Part shown: one piece after another, positions 20,901 to 33,900 of the stretch
Layout: each line of letters begins with the position of its first letter
Position numbering within the stretch: the first letter of the stretch is position 1
DNA from: Brachionus manjavacas
Lineage: Eukaryota > Rotifera > Eurotatoria > Ploima > Brachionidae
NCBI GenBank assembly: GCA_019054805.1
Contig: JAHQIY010000033.1
Coordinates: 551,144 to 615,143, forward strand
Length of the DNA stretch: 64,000 bases
Direction: 5' to 3'
Translations under genes and position numbers: made by a program
Notes under the pieces: model-generated
Told to the model about the DNA's origin: nothing
The model's input: only the letters and a program-made list of their open reading frames with translations
The model's database searches: none

Positions 20901-23900
20901 TTTTTTCTGGTCAAAGTGGCGCAAAAACGTCAAATCTACTCTTCAAATTTGATTTTAAATCTTCATAGTATTTTTATTTTTAAGAAGAAAAATACATAAT
21001 TTTTACCTTTTTTTTTAATTACCAAAGTTGGTCAAAAATATCATCCAATTTTATCCTGCGCGGAACTAGCTCTCCACCCGAGAGACGCTCCGGACACATA
21101 ATGGTTGCTCATCACAACCACTTATACATTTACGGTGGATTTTTAGGCAATAATTTTTTTCATGATATCTACTGTTTTGACTTGGAGACAAAAACCTGGG
21201 AAATAATAGCAATGCATGGCAAGTCGTTGGTACTAGCCAGAAAATTATCTATTTTCGCTTTTTTAAAAACTTACAAAGGTACCCAGTGGCCGTTCTTTCT
21301 TGGCTGCCAGTGTTCAAAACGAACATTTGTATGTTTTTGGCGGAAATGGTGATCAGAATGCGCGAAGCAATGAATTATTCAGATTCAAGTTGCCCAACCA
21401 GCCCAAATCTACCCTAAAAGATGACTTGTACAAGGTTTTAAAGAAAGAGATGTTCTGTGATCTAAAGCTGACATGTTCTAATGTATACTTTGATTTGGTT
21501 TTGTGACCACAAGATTTTATTTTGATATTTTAGAAAGAAACTGTTTTGGCGCATTGCGCAATTGTGGCCAGTCGCTCGCCCCATTTCCGGCAGCTAATAA
21601 AGCACTCCAAGAACAAGTTTAAGCCATCACCACCTACTTTATCTGCTTTGGTGTCCCTAGGCTCAAGCTCATCGACTAGCTCGCTGTATAACCTAGAAGA
21701 ACAGCGCAAGATCAAATCACCACCGTTTTGTCTCAATGAAGACGAGTTTATAGAAATTCGGATTAATGAAGAAAATGCCGAAGCTTTGAAAATGCTACTG
21801 GAATTTTTGTACACGGATCGAATTGCTTCCTTAGAAGGAAGAGAAAATGAGATTGAAACACTAAAACTTGTCGCCAATGTTTACAAGCTCGCCAACCAAG
21901 TAAGAAATCTTAATTAGCTTTTGATCGGTAAAATATTGTCAGCCCTAAAAAAATTATCTTTTTTTTTCTTTTGATATAAAAAAAATGTCAATATCAAAGT
22001 TTAAATAAAAGATTTTTTTATAGTAAATTTTGATATTTTAAAAGCCTTTTTTACAGATAAAAATTTATTTAAAAATTTTTTTTGAAATGATTTTTGTGAC
22101 GATCATATTTTTTAAAATTTGTTTTGAATTTTGGAAAAAAAGAAAAAAAAATGAATTATAATACTTGCTGTTTAAATTTTCAATGGATTTGTCTTCTCTC
22201 GCCATAAAACGAATTAAAATACCAAAGATCTATAGGTCAATATATATAGAAGAAAAAGTTGATTTATTTGATTCTAGAATTATTTAATTTAAATTAAAAA
22301 TAAAATTTAAATTCTAATATAAACTTAATTAATTTTAAATTTAGTTTTAATTATTTTTTAAATAAAAAAATGAGTTTGCAAAAAATTTTAATTGAATCTT
22401 TAAAAGTTTAATTATTCAAGAGATTACGATTATTTTTCTGTAAAATTCTCAAATTTGTTTCCCTTGTTCATCCTTTATAAAAAATGCTTTTTCAATAGTA
22501 AATTTATTTAGAGATAATAAAAAAGTTTAATTTCAAAAACCAAATTTTGAAAAGTAAAAAGTTTTACTATTTTAAAATTTTTGTTTTTTTTCCAAAATTC
22601 ACAATGTCGAGCTAATCGCTTACTCTAGATGGTTTCTAATAATGGATCTTTTTAAAAGTTTAGTGTTTGTCAAGGAATTTTTCTGATCCAAGTAAAACTT
22701 CTATTTAATTTTATCTTTGAAAACTTATTTTATTCTAGAAAAATGTTTCCTCACAATTAAAAAACTGTTTCCCATAAAATAAAAACTTTTACAAAAAAAT
22801 TGCTGAATATTAATTTAAAATCTTTTTTAAGAAAAAATTGTAGTGTGCATATTTTAAAAGATTTTAAAGTCTTGAATTTGGACTTTAGGGATTAAGCCAA
22901 GAAATAAATAAAACAATTTAATTTATTTAGAAGTTTATTTAATGGATTCAAAAGAGGTAGTGGTTTATAAAGTAGTTAGTTGTAAGCGTGCGGTACCTGC
23001 AGTTATGACTAAACCACATTTAAAAAAGTACTAAAGAGAAAGATTAAGAAATGTCAAAACTCGGGTCTTAATAAGATGTAAAAAAATTGTGGCAAGAAGT
23101 TTTTTTACTTGTGAAGAGCAGTTTTGCCTTAATAGAGTGATTCAATTTTTTTCATTACGGGGAACAGTTTTGGGCTTCATTAATTCACTAATAAATTCTC
23201 GTAAAAACCTTCACTAGTTTTGAATAAAAATAAAATAGTCATTGTTTCAGAAATTGTGATAGATCCCAGGATAATATGAAAAATTCTTCAACAAAAGTAG
23301 ACTTACTCTGAATTTTAAATGTAATTTTTTTTAAGTTTATGATACCAAAGCTAAAAAACATTTGCGAACAATTTTGTGATTCATCGATTACATGTGCCAA
23401 TGTATTAAGTCTTCTTCGATATGTAGATTCACTAAACTTGACCACTCTAAAAGTAAAAATTGAAGAATTTTTAAAAATTAAAAAAAAAAAACTTAAAAAT
23501 AGGAATCATGTATGAAATTTTTAGCCAAAGATACAAATTTTAATCAAGTAATAATGCTCACCGAATTCGAGCAGCTTCAGTCTTCATTGATGGTAGAAAT
23601 TATCCGTCTAAGACAAACACCTAAAAAGTTGAACACAAATGAGCAAATAAGTGAGATAATTAGAGATAATAGTAAATTTAAAAAGATGCCAAATTCGATT
23701 AAAAAATTTTAATTTTAATTAATTTTTTCAGGCTCATGTCTTGAAAAAGATTTGGAAAACTTTTTGCTCAATGAAACCGGAAATGAATTCTCAGACATTC
23801 TAATTGTTCTGAATGAAAATAAGCCTATTTTTTCCCATAAGTGTATACTAGCTGCGCGATGCGCCTACTTCGAGGCCTATTTCAGGTCATTTATGCCCAA

Positions 23901-24535
23901 AGACCGAAAAGTTCTCATGACCATTGGTGACACTGTGCCACCGCGTCAAGCTTGTGTGTCTCTGCTTCGCTATATCTACTTTGATGATGTGAATATGCCA
24001 CCACAAGACGCTCTCTATTTGTTCTCAGCTAATCACTTTTTTCAATTTTCCAATCTAAGACTACACATTTTTTGTAAACAAAATTTAGAAGCCAATGTGT
24101 CTAAGAGCAATGTCTTTGATGTAAGATTCAGATTTAAAAAAAGAAAAAAATTAAATTTTTTATAAGATACTGGAAGCTGCGGACAAAATAAAAGATGATA
24201 ATATGAAAAATTTTGCTTTAAAAATTGTGCGGAATAATTTTCCTGAATTGGCAAATTCGAATAGGATTAAAAAGTTGTCCAAAGAGTTGCTGCTGGACAT
24301 TATTGCTGATTTGAGCAAGTTGTTCACGTCCAAACCGACGAGTTCTGCCATGAATTTACAAGGCCTTAGCACACCTGCTATTCAACATATAAAAGTGACA
24401 TCAACGGCATCATCGCCGAGCTTTTCGACAAATTTTAATTCAACATCGCCATCAAGCTCACCGTGTACCTCCCACAATTCAAATCTGCTTTTACACAATA
24501 TCTTGACATTTATTAATGATGATAGTAAGAATTAA
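17969..24535 (+). CDS. LZTR1: LZTR1, Kelch-BTB-BACK adaptor of CUL3 ligase (13 exons, 867 aa)
   Basis: Substrate adaptor of the CUL3 ubiquitin ligase that targets RAS/RIT GTPases in animals. Exons: 17969-18165, 18243-18282, 18332-18411, 18462-18538, 18584-18689, 20680-20967, 21028-21229, 21279-21482, 21534-21899, 23336-23452, 23503-23671, 23732-24120, 24167-24535. All join in frame at GT/AG borders. Exons 2-8 encode the Kelch propeller ([54 protein letters not shown]). Exons 8-11 encode the first BTB-BACK ([26 protein letters not shown]). Exons 12-13 encode the second ([53 protein letters not shown]). The order matches human LZTR1 (840 aa). Two introns are long: intron 5 (1990 bp) holds a fold-back transposon, and intron 9 is 1436 bp. 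The Ser-rich N- and C-termini are lineage-specific. ATG at 17978 is an alternative start. Confidence 0.93.
19459..20510. mobile_element. Fold-back (giant-TIR) Tc1/mariner-like element in LZTR1 intron 5
   Basis: The 1052-bp element starts CAGTGGTGTTC and ends GAACACCACTG, flanked by TA on both sides (19457-19458, 20511-20512). The arms, 19459-19882 and 20089-20510, are near-perfect inverted copies of about 423 bp. They are full of short TTTACGTAAA-type palindromes ("gtaaatttacgtaa" repeats). A 206-bp spacer, 19883-20088, carries a segment found elsewhere in the window. TA duplication and CAGTG ends fit Tc1/mariner. There is no ORF. Only scattered mismatches separate the arms (for example TTCAGGAT versus TTCCGGAT at the tips), so insertion is recent or the arms are being corrected. 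Confidence 0.9.
19884..20047 (-). repeat. Dispersed repeat copy inside the fold-back element's spacer
   Basis: The reverse complement of this stretch resembles 31821-31990 and 50000-50165. Shared blocks include CAAATACCCAAATGCGCTCT, the AAATCCTTGCCTTT-type block, AATTAATTTTTCATCCTTTA, and GAAGGAGCTTTAGAAATAGC. The CTGATCTGGTTGACTTGG block of the other two copies is altered here. Confidence 0.8.
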
Positions 24536-25589
24536 TTTTTTAAAGCTAAATTGGAGGCCGCATTTTTTTAGCCGAAATCATTATTTATTATTTAAATTAT
24601 TTTAATTTAAATTAAATTTAATATTTTCATTATTTTAAATTAACCCATAAATTTTAAAATATCAATTTTAACCTATGACGTGTGTTTAATAAAGTTAATT
24701 TTTGTGTATTTATAAATATTTATTTTCAATCAAATTTTTAATAATTCATTTAGTTTTGTTTATTGATTTGATTTTGGAACCAATTTAGGGAAATTTTGAA
24801 AAATCACTGCAAAAAAATAAGTTAAATTAATATAAATGAAAAAATAGTGGAGAGCTGAAAAAAAATTAATATTTTTTTTAACTGGATGGCGCTCGAATTG
24901 TTAGACAATTATAAAATGGGTTTTTTTGATAAAAAACAAAATGTCATAAAAAAAGAAGCAGGAAAAAGTATATATATTTATTAAGTAAAGCTTTATTGAA
25001 ATAAACTAAAAAAAATGCAAATTTTCCTTTTTTGCATTGATAGAGAATTCCAAAGATAAGTGAAATTCTCTATGAGCTTAAATACCTAAAATCAGAGTTG
25101 TTTAAAAGTTCCAAATTAAAATACAAGTCATAATAAAAAATTCCGGATTTTTTTTTTAAAGTAGGGTCACAAGAATTTTTTTTGGCGGATTAGTGAAGTC
25201 AAAGTCATAAAAAATAATGTCTTTAACTTGGACTTGACTTGATCCTTGTGGCTTTTAAACAAGTCTGCTTAAAACCCATCATAAATTAAAATATTACAGA
25301 TAAAATATACTTTTTTCTTTATTTTGTTTTTTTTTAGAAATGTTTAATTTCAAAAAGAATACAAATAATTTCTTTTTTTCTTCAAAAATTTAAATAGAAT
25401 TTTTTTCAAAGAAAAATCGACTAGAAAAATTTTTTTTTTATAAAAATCGATCAAAAATTAAAAAAATTATTATACCAAAACTTATTTTTAAAAAAATTAT
25501 TAATTCTAGGAAAGCTTGGTTATTCGAGATAATAAAATCTGCAAAAGTCTGCAAAAAATAACTTACTTAAAATACTTGAATTAAGTCTC

Positions 25590-25740
25590 CCCTCAAGTGA
25601 CAATTTTCAAGACTCATAAGATTTAGGTATTTCAGTAAGGTCTAGTTCTAGTAGAACAGTAATGTCACTCTTCTTTGTACTTTTTCAATGACTTTAATGT
25701 ATGTTTTAAATACGGATTCCAGGCTCCTACTGATGTTTTT
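25590..25740 (-). pseudogene. LINE reverse-transcriptase C-terminal fragment (decayed)
   Basis: Minus-strand reading gives AWNPYLKHTLK and, after a frameshift, IEKVQRRVT. This is the 'W.PY......IE.VQRR.TK' block just downstream of the RT domain in CR1/Jockey-type non-LTR retrotransposons. Stops and frameshifts show it is dead. Confidence 0.55.
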
Positions 25741-25984
25741 TTTCAAAGTCAAGTCAGTGACCTAAAATTTTTTTTTTTAATGAAATAAATTTCTTAATAA
25801 ACCTCAATCTTAAAGTTATATCGGTCAGAGTTATCTGCGTCTTTACATTAGGTTCAGCTTTCAGACAAAAAATATATTTCGTTGAATAACGCACATTTAT
25901 AAATAGGTGATACATTTCTTAAAGAAATAGAATTTAATTTTTTAACATTTTCTGATTTTTGTGATTGTTAATTTTAAAAAATGT

Positions 25985-26056
25985 TTAGCTCAAGTCATAA
26001 CTTTGACTTAAATTTTTGTGACTTAGACTCAAAACTGTGTCTTATAAACTAGTCTG
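25985..26056. repeat. Short dispersed repeat, second copy near 34980-35045
   Basis: The block TTTTTGTGACTTAGACTCAA followed by AACTGTG(T/A)CTTATAAAC(T/A)AGTCTG is shared, same orientation, with 35004-35046. A weaker relative (GGCTTTTAAACAAGTCTG) lies at 25251-25268. The family is unknown. Confidence 0.6.
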
Positions 26057-26319
26057 GTTTTTTTATAATTCAATTTTCAAAATTGTTTTTTCGTTTTTGA
26101 AATTAAATTAGGGATATCAGAAAAATTCATAAATAAATGATAAATTTTGTCTCTATTAGAAATTTTATACTATTATAATATATAATCAAAATATATGTTA
26201 TCTATTACATAAACTTATTTTTTAATTATATTCTTAATCTTTAAGGAATAAAACAGAAAAGGATTAGGATGTTTTTTTCAAAATGATCTTAAATGAGGTG
26301 CACATGCTAACTATTCTTT

Positions 26320-26826
26320 TAGTAGAGTGATTACGATTTTGGGAATGATTTAGAAAAACTCAAAATTTTTCGACGCTAGCGTAGTCAAGATACTTACTGT
26401 AAACCTTGTTGGTTAAACCTCTTATTGAATATGGAGTTAGTGTTTGAACTCCGTAAATGAACGAAAATAAGAAGAAATTAGAAAAAGTACAACGTAGCCT
26501 TATGAAGTTGATTCCGACTTTGAAGGATCTTAATATGAAGAAAGATTGAGCAATTTATATCTTATGTCTCTAGAAGTGTTCTATAAGATTTTAAAATGTC
26601 TAGAAAATGTTACATTGGTAAATGAAATCAGATATATTCAACATGATTGTAACTGAATAGAACTGTTTACTAATGAATGTCGCTGAAGCAAACTCTTTCA
26701 AATCAAGGCTTGATGAATTATTTATGGTACAGAAAGTGGTGTGATTGCATAGAACTGGTACAGCCTTATGTCGCATCTCGACTAGCTCCAGGCGCAGTTA
26801 TTTCTACTATAACTAAAAAACAATGA
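26320..26826 (+). pseudogene. 3' end of a CR1/Jockey-type LINE (decayed RT C-terminus and tail)
   Basis: Forward frames give PLIEYGVSV, then NENKKKLEKVQRSLMKLIPT LKDL, with in-frame stops, and later ANSFKSRLDELF. The last open stretch runs through QPYVASRLAPGAVISTI to a stop at 26824-26826. The order matches the thumb and C-terminal tail of CR1-like reverse transcriptases. It faces the fragment at 25590-25740 in opposite orientation. Confidence 0.65.
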
Positions 26827-26850
26827 TAAATGAAAAAAAATTCTTATTTA

Positions 26851-27651
26851 ACGGGTGTTCAAAAAATCTGGGTGCTTTTTTTTAAATTGAAAAAAAAATA
26901 TGTTGCGGTAGACCGATTCCAATAAAATTTTACACAGGAGTACTTTGGGCTATCTGGTATATAAATACATGGTCAGATTTTCAGTTAAAGCCTTCCTGAA
27001 ATAGGCAGTCACATAACCTTGAACTTTCTCAAACCCTCTTTTAGCCTTTCGATTTTCAAAATGTATTTTTACATATTGTCAAATAGATAATTGAATGAGG
27101 ATTACAACGATATATAGATTATGTCTGTACGATGTTCTGTTCAAAAGTTATGGTCAAAAAACTCTTAATTACCTTAATTTCCGAGGGGTGAAAAAAAGGG
27201 GTAATTTCACTTTATTAGCAATAACTTTTGAATGCAATAATTCAAAAGAAAATGCTATCCTCTTAACTTTTGAATGCTATCCTCTTAAAATTTCAAACTT
27301 AAGTAAAAATGAAACTAAGTAATAAAATAAAATTTAAATCAAGTTCATCTATATATCTCTTCGCCTTTTAGACCTATTTTTGTCCAAAATGTTCATGGTC
27401 TAATTTAAACTAAAAAAAATTAAAGAATAAAGTTTATGGTCCAATTTATATATGCTCAATTGAAAGATAAAAGAATAAGCTTTAAAATTATTTATAATAT
27501 TAAGTTATGGCACTTTTGGTTTTTCAATAAATTTTACATTAACTTTTTATTAGAAAAAATTTATTTATTTCTTTCAAGCAGTAAGTACCTTTCGAAATTT
27601 CGACTTGCCTAACCGGGGTTGTAAAGGTTGTAAGGTTTTTTGAACAGCCGT
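26851..27651. mobile_element. Putative MITE with short inverted ends (about 16 bp)
   Basis: The left end ACGGGTGTTCAAAAAAT and the right end ATTTTTTGAACAGCCGT-like (27634-27651) are inverted with one or two mismatches. TA lies at both borders to within one base. This fits a mariner-type non-autonomous element of about 800 bp. The interior has no homology I can name. Confidence 0.5.
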
Positions 27652-27949
27652 AGTTCAAATTTAATTCAAAATTAACAAATGTTTCATAATCTTAAATTTT
27701 AAATAGAATCAAATTCATTAATAATTTGATTTTAAGTGTCCTTCTTGCCTCATTCTGAGTTTTTCAAGCTTTCTTTTAAATTTTTTATTTTATTTCAAAG
27801 CTAAATTTAGTTCAACTTTTTTATTTAATGTGAAGGAGCCATTGATAATTTCAGATTGAAAAAAAAATTGGAATCTAAATTAGTTTTATTAATTAGTTTT
27901 ACACAACAATACAAATATAACAAAGAGTTTTAATCTTTAAATTTTAATT

Positions 27950-30900
27950 TTATTCATTATCCTCTTCGAATTGCTCTTCTTGTTGAACCATGGATTCATC
28001 TGCTTCTTCCTCAACTTCCTCTCCAGCTTCTTCGTCGACCTCTTGGTTTTCTTCTTCGCCTTCTTGATTTTCTTCCTCTGGATTTTCTTGCTCAGGTGAT
28101 TCTTGATCCTGCCCTCCTTCTTGCTCAATTTCCTCCGCATTTTGCATTGTTTCGTCAGCGTTTTCCTGCTCGAGTTCACTCAAATTATCTTGCGTATCCT
28201 GATTACTACTGTCATCACCTGTGGCAATGTTCCTCGGCTCTTCTTCATCATCATTAGATGACGAAATATACTCTCTTGATTTATAATCTCCGCTTTTTTT
28301 GCTAGACTCGTGCTTACTGCTTGATTTAGATTTGCTAGCCTTCTTTTTCTTCTTTTTCGACTTTTCAGTATCCGAATCTTCTTGTGTATCATCGTCATCA
28401 GATAAAATTGAATTTTTACTTTCAAAAATTTTTTTATTAAATTTAAATTTCTTATCACAAATACTAAAGTATGCAAAAAATTGGAATAAAAATTTTTTCC
28501 TAATTATTTAAATTCCTTTTAGTGAATCGATTTATGAAATTTTTTTTTTTATCAATTCAAAAAAATTTAGAAATTGTCAAAAATTAAAAGTCTTTTGACA
28601 ATTTTCGATAATTTGGTTAAACAAAAGATAAAAATCTAATCCTCTGTATTTTTTGTTTAAATCGTGACTTTTTATTAAAAAAATTTCCGCACAAATGAAA
28701 GAGATAAAAGGAAAATGTGCGACAATAATATGAATCTGTTAAATTTAATAATTTTTTCAATTTACGCCAATTCACTAAATGATACAAATTAAAAAAAAAA
28801 ACATTTAAAAAATTTTAAGTATAAAACTTTTTTTCAATTTTTTTCTGATAGAAATAATTTTTTTCTTAATAATTGGTGTATTTTTTCGTCTTTTAATAAA
28901 ATTTTGAAAATACATGATAAAAGTGCGAATTTCAAACTATTTTTTTAAAATAGTAAATGGAAATTACTTTTGTCAACTTATTATATTGAAATCAAATAGA
29001 TTAGATCAAATATAGGAAATTTAGCTTTTAGTGTTATAAAACAAAAATCTTTAGATTTTATTTGTTTTTTTTTTTAAAATAAGAAAATGAATTTCTTTAA
29101 AAAAGTTACATTATTTAATTTACTTATTTCCTATTTCAACGTCTATTTTCTCTTTGAAGAATACAGTTTCCTTTTTAAACTAGTCCCTTCTCCCAGCTCA
29201 CCTAAGATTAAGTACAAAATAGGAGAATTTTATTCTTGACCATTTAATTATTTATTAAAACCTTGAAAATTGACTAAAGTAAAAATTCATGTTTTATTCT
29301 TAAATAAAATTTTTGAAAGATTATTTTTACTAGTTAATTTTAGTCAAAAAAGTATATAGAAAAGTTTTTTTTTTCTCATTAAAAACTTCAATTTTTCCGG
29401 TAAAAATTTGGATTTTTTTCAAATATCAAAAAATATCCCGAATTTATCACATATGTTGATATTTACCTTTAATACGTTTTTTTTATGCTACCATTTATTA
29501 CGGGAAATATTTTTTTTCTAAATTTATTATTTAAAAAAAGAATGCTTGAATGTTAGTCCCTTGGTTAAAAAGCTATTCATCAGTCTTGTGTAAAAATGTG
29601 AAAATTTTCATCTCCATTAAATGTTGAGTTACTTCATATTTTTTTAAAGAGAAATATGAAGTAACATTTAATTAATTTGATTTTTGAATTTTTTTTTAAA
29701 CATAGGTCAAAATTAAAAAAAAAAATTTTTTCAATAAAAAAAAAAATACGTACATTCTAGATTTACTCTTCTTTTTGCTCTTGGAAACCTTGGCATCATG
29801 ACTGTCCTGACTGACTTGATCATTATCACTGATCTCAGTGGTTCGTCTTTTTTTTGACTTTGATTTTTTGGACTTGGAACTCTTGGGCTCAGCTGCATCC
29901 GAATCACTAGCACTAGAAGCCACTTCACCAGTTTCCTTTTTGGCTCTTTTTTTGGCCGACTTTTTATCCGCTTCAACAATCATTAGACTTTGAGTTGATT
30001 TTATAAATTCAGCTCTCTTTTGTTCCAGAGCCAGCCTCTTCTCTTCGAGCTCTTTTTCTCTCTGCATTTCCTCCTGCATTTGTTTTAGCTTCAATTGCTG
30101 AATCTCTTGTTCCTGTTTTCTCTTCATTTCTCTCTCTTCCTCGTCAATTCTCTCGGCCCGCACCAAATAATACTTGCCCTGTGATAAAAGGTCCTCGCAG
30201 AATTTCGCCTCCATTTTGGCGTCCACTTTGAACTCACGGAACTTGTCACTCTCGCCAGACATGATCAAGAAATTAAATGTTTTCCATGCTGCCTTCAGGT
30301 CGTACATTGCCGACTGAACGGCTTTCAGGTTGCTCTTGTTATCGGACATGACCTGACGGGCTAGTTTTTGCTGCACCAAGGCCATGTTAAACATCAAAAG
30401 AGTGTCATCGGGTGCTACGTGACGAGCCTTCAGTAGCATTGTCTTGCACTCAAGCAGTCTGTTTGCTCTGAACAAAGCTCTTACCAAGTACAATACCAAT
30501 TGGGTATTTGTGTGTTTGTAGAATTTTTTGGCACAATTTTCGTACATCTGAATGGCACGAATGTATTGTTTTTGCTCGACCAGAATATGAGCTATATTGA
30601 GCCATACATCGCTAAAATCGGCAGTCGCCTCTCTTACTTGAGCGAATATGTCTCTAGCTTCGTTCAATAGACCTGAGATAAAATAGTTCATTTATTTTGA
30701 AATTAAAAAAAAAATCAGATCTACATTTTCTATAGCCCATCGTAAATTAAATTATTTTTTTGTCGTTAAATCTAAATGTTTAAATATTGTTCAACTTTCT
30801 AGGCATTGTGACTTTTCGTACAAAACTTCCAAAAATTTAAAAAATAAAATTATTTTTCATTAATTTAAATTGACTAAATTGATCTTTTCATAGACTTTGA

Positions 30901-33900
30901 TGATGAAACAATATGAAAAAAATTATGTTTCACTAAATTCAAAAACTTAAAATTTATTTCAATTATCAGATAAATATTAATGATCAAGTAAAATATCAAT
31001 ATTTTGAGATTTATTTATTTTTTTGTTTCAATGATCTTTTCTAATTAGAGTTTTTTTGGATCAAGTCGACTTTGTGACATGTCCAAATGTGTAAAGAATG
31101 TTATCATTTTAATCACATTAAATATCTATTTAACTCATTGTGACCAAAATTTGATCATCTAATAATTTTTTTTCTAAATTAATTTTATAATTAAAAATTT
31201 ATGTTTGTTTTTTAAAAAAGTTAAAAAATTGTTATTCACTATAGAAAACTAAAATTTTTTTAAAAATTAAAACAAAATTATTGCAAATTTTTTGCTAAGC
31301 TAAAAAATGTAAAGATTATGGGTTTGGGACTTGTCCATGCATTCAATTGTAAAAAATTTGGTCATCAATTGAGGCTAAGAATTAGAAAAAAAATTTTTTT
31401 TATATTAAAAGAGGACTAAATTTTTTTAAAGTAAAGTTTAGTAAAAAATAAAAGTTTTTATGATCACTGATCACATTCTGGATATGAGACCTGTGATTAT
31501 TCTCTGTGGTTAAATTTTATTAATTCAAATAGTTTGCTACATATCTCGTTGCGGTTCTTCATGTCAAAAACTTTATTTATCTTGTCCACCATCTCATTGT
31601 ACCTACCATAGCCCGCAAAATAGAATTTTATGAACAAATTGAATAAAGCTATTTAATAAAATAAAAACTTTCAACGTTTTTAATTTTTTTTCTCATTATT
31701 TAATCCTTTTCTTTTATATATTTTATCTTTTTTATTTTTCTTATATTTTATACATTTTTATTCTGAAGGAGCAGATTTACAAATAAATTAAAAACAATTA
31801 ATTGCTTGGTTTTTTTTTAATTTGAAGGAGCTTTAGAAATAGCATTTGCTCTGATCTGGTTGACTTGGTATTACCCTTTGAACAGTCCAAATACCCAAAT
31901 GCGCTCTCTGCTTAAACCTTTGCCTTTAAACATAAATAATAAAAATCTAAGAAAATAAAAAAATTAATTTTTCATCCTTCAAGTTTTTGACTTTGGCGGA
32001 CAAAGACTCATCTATTTCGCAAATTTTACCTACTCCACCCAACTTTAAATTTTTTGTATCTTATTTTTTAATATTTCATTTAGCTTTTTCTAAATAGATG
32101 AAAAAATTTCAAAATAGGTGAACAATTTTTAGATTATGTGAACTAATATTTCATAAAAGCTTAGGACAAGAGTTAGGTTAGACCTAACCGACTAGATGCA
32201 AAAAACTTGGTTTTTTCTTTTTAAATTTTGACTTTGGTTTTAATTTATTCTAGTTTAATTCATTTAAAAAAAAACTGAATTTATGAAAAATGAAAAACAG
32301 AGCGTAGATAGTTTTTTAAGCTACAAACATTATCTTAAGAATCATGATATCACAAATCCAAGGTCATAATTTATAAAAAAAAAAAAACATTTTTTATTAA
32401 GAGTTTAAATTCTGTATTGGAATTATTTCATCAAAATTCACAATGCCCAATTTCAACACTAGATCATAAATTGTATCTATTAACTTAAGAGAAAAAATTT
32501 TAATTGAGCTGATCTACAGCTTTTAGACTTTATCATATTTAATTTTTTTTTCAAAAAACGCTTTTAATTTCGAAATAAAATTTTGAAAAATAAATTTTTT
32601 TGAAGCCAAACAGCATCACTAGTAGAAAGGGGAGAAGAAGAAATGAAAAAGTCAAATTTAGCTCACCTTTGTGCGCTAGAACACATCCGACACCATTGGC
32701 AGCCCATATATTCCTGGGATCAACTTTGAGCACAGTCTTGTACATTTGGAGAGCTCGCTGCTCGTGCCGCTTCTCCTTGCTCTTGTCCTTGGTCGGCTGG
32801 TACAGCGTATGCAGCCATATATTGCCCAGTGCACACAGCGCATACGTGTCCTGCTCATTATTTTTGATAATTCTCTCAAACTGGTTCTGTGCCGGACCAA
32901 GTTGTTCTTTGTCAATGTGCAAATTGCCCATTAGCGACCAGCTGTCGGGCTGTGTTTGCGTGAAACGCAGCGCTTCCTTGAACCACTCGCTTGCTTCGTG
33001 AATTTGGCCGCGGTCCCTGCACATGCACCCGATGCGCAAAATGCAATCAATGTACTGCGGGTGCCTGGACAGTATCTGCCTGTAGCTCTTCTCGGCCAGG
33101 TCGTACTCGTGCTTGGCCTCGTGCAGCCGGGCCATGTTGTACTCAATTGTGGTCTGAATGGCCGAATAGTAGATCTTGTCGTGCATTAGCTCGTTGTTGA
33201 CGAGTCGCAGCGCTGTTTCAAAGTGGCGCTTGGACTCGTCATAGTTGGCCATGCGAAAGTGCAGCGAGCCCACATTGTTGAGCAGCTCGGGCGGCACTCC
33301 TTCCTGCACATTGTCATTGAGGATTTTGATCGCTATGCCGTAGGCGTTGAGCGCGCCGTGGATGTCGTGGGACTCGAGCAGCTGGGCATACTCGATCCAG
33401 GCCTCCACGTCGTCCGGACACAGCTCAGTGACCTTTTTGAAATTGCTCTTGGCCATTTCCTTTTTCTCCGGCTCCTTGCCACTCGAGTAAATGGTGCCCA
33501 AAATTTTCATGGCCTCATAGTTGTTCGGGCTTGACTTGAGCACTTTTTCGAAGCAGAGGGCCGCGTTCTCCGGGTCGTTGCGGTGCAGGTACATTTGTCC
33601 GAGGCCGAAAAACGGCAATATGAAGCTGGACGAGTTGAATTGAGTGGCCTGGTAGTAGTATTGGAACGCCTGGTCGTAGTCGCCTTGCACGTGATACGAC
33701 CTGGCCAGCTGGTAGCATGTTTCGGCGCGGATCAGCTCGTTTTCGGTGTTGTGGAAGGCGTGCATGGCCAGCTGCTGCACTTTTTGGTATTCTTTCTTGT
33801 AGAAGAAGTGGTTGGCCAAGTGGTTGAGAATGACGGGGTTTTTGGAGTCGAGCTTGTAGGCCTTGGACAAGAGATCGACGCCGAGTTTGGTGGACTCGGA

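Larger units (their letters stand above)
24536..27949. other. Intergenic region between LZTR1 and CTR9, filled with transposon relics
   Basis: The LZTR1 and CTR9 genes converge here. Apart from the two LINE fragments, the putative MITE and a short dispersed repeat listed separately, I see only A/T homopolymer sequence. The short frame 27095-27322 lies inside the MITE and looks accidental. Confidence 0.6.

Noticed and set aside
27937..28511. Lysine-rich frames at 27937-28179 and 28180-28476 (minus), and a plus-strand frame
   Set aside because: They are out-of-frame readings of the acidic CTR9 C-terminal exon. The in-frame Glu-rich reading completes CTR9.
31500..31625. Coding-like minus-strand stretch in CTR9 intron 1 ([20 protein letters not shown])
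   Set aside because: CTR9 exons 1 and 2 join perfectly without it ([14 protein letters not shown]). It has no recognised family, so it is probably part of a repeat or a chance frame.
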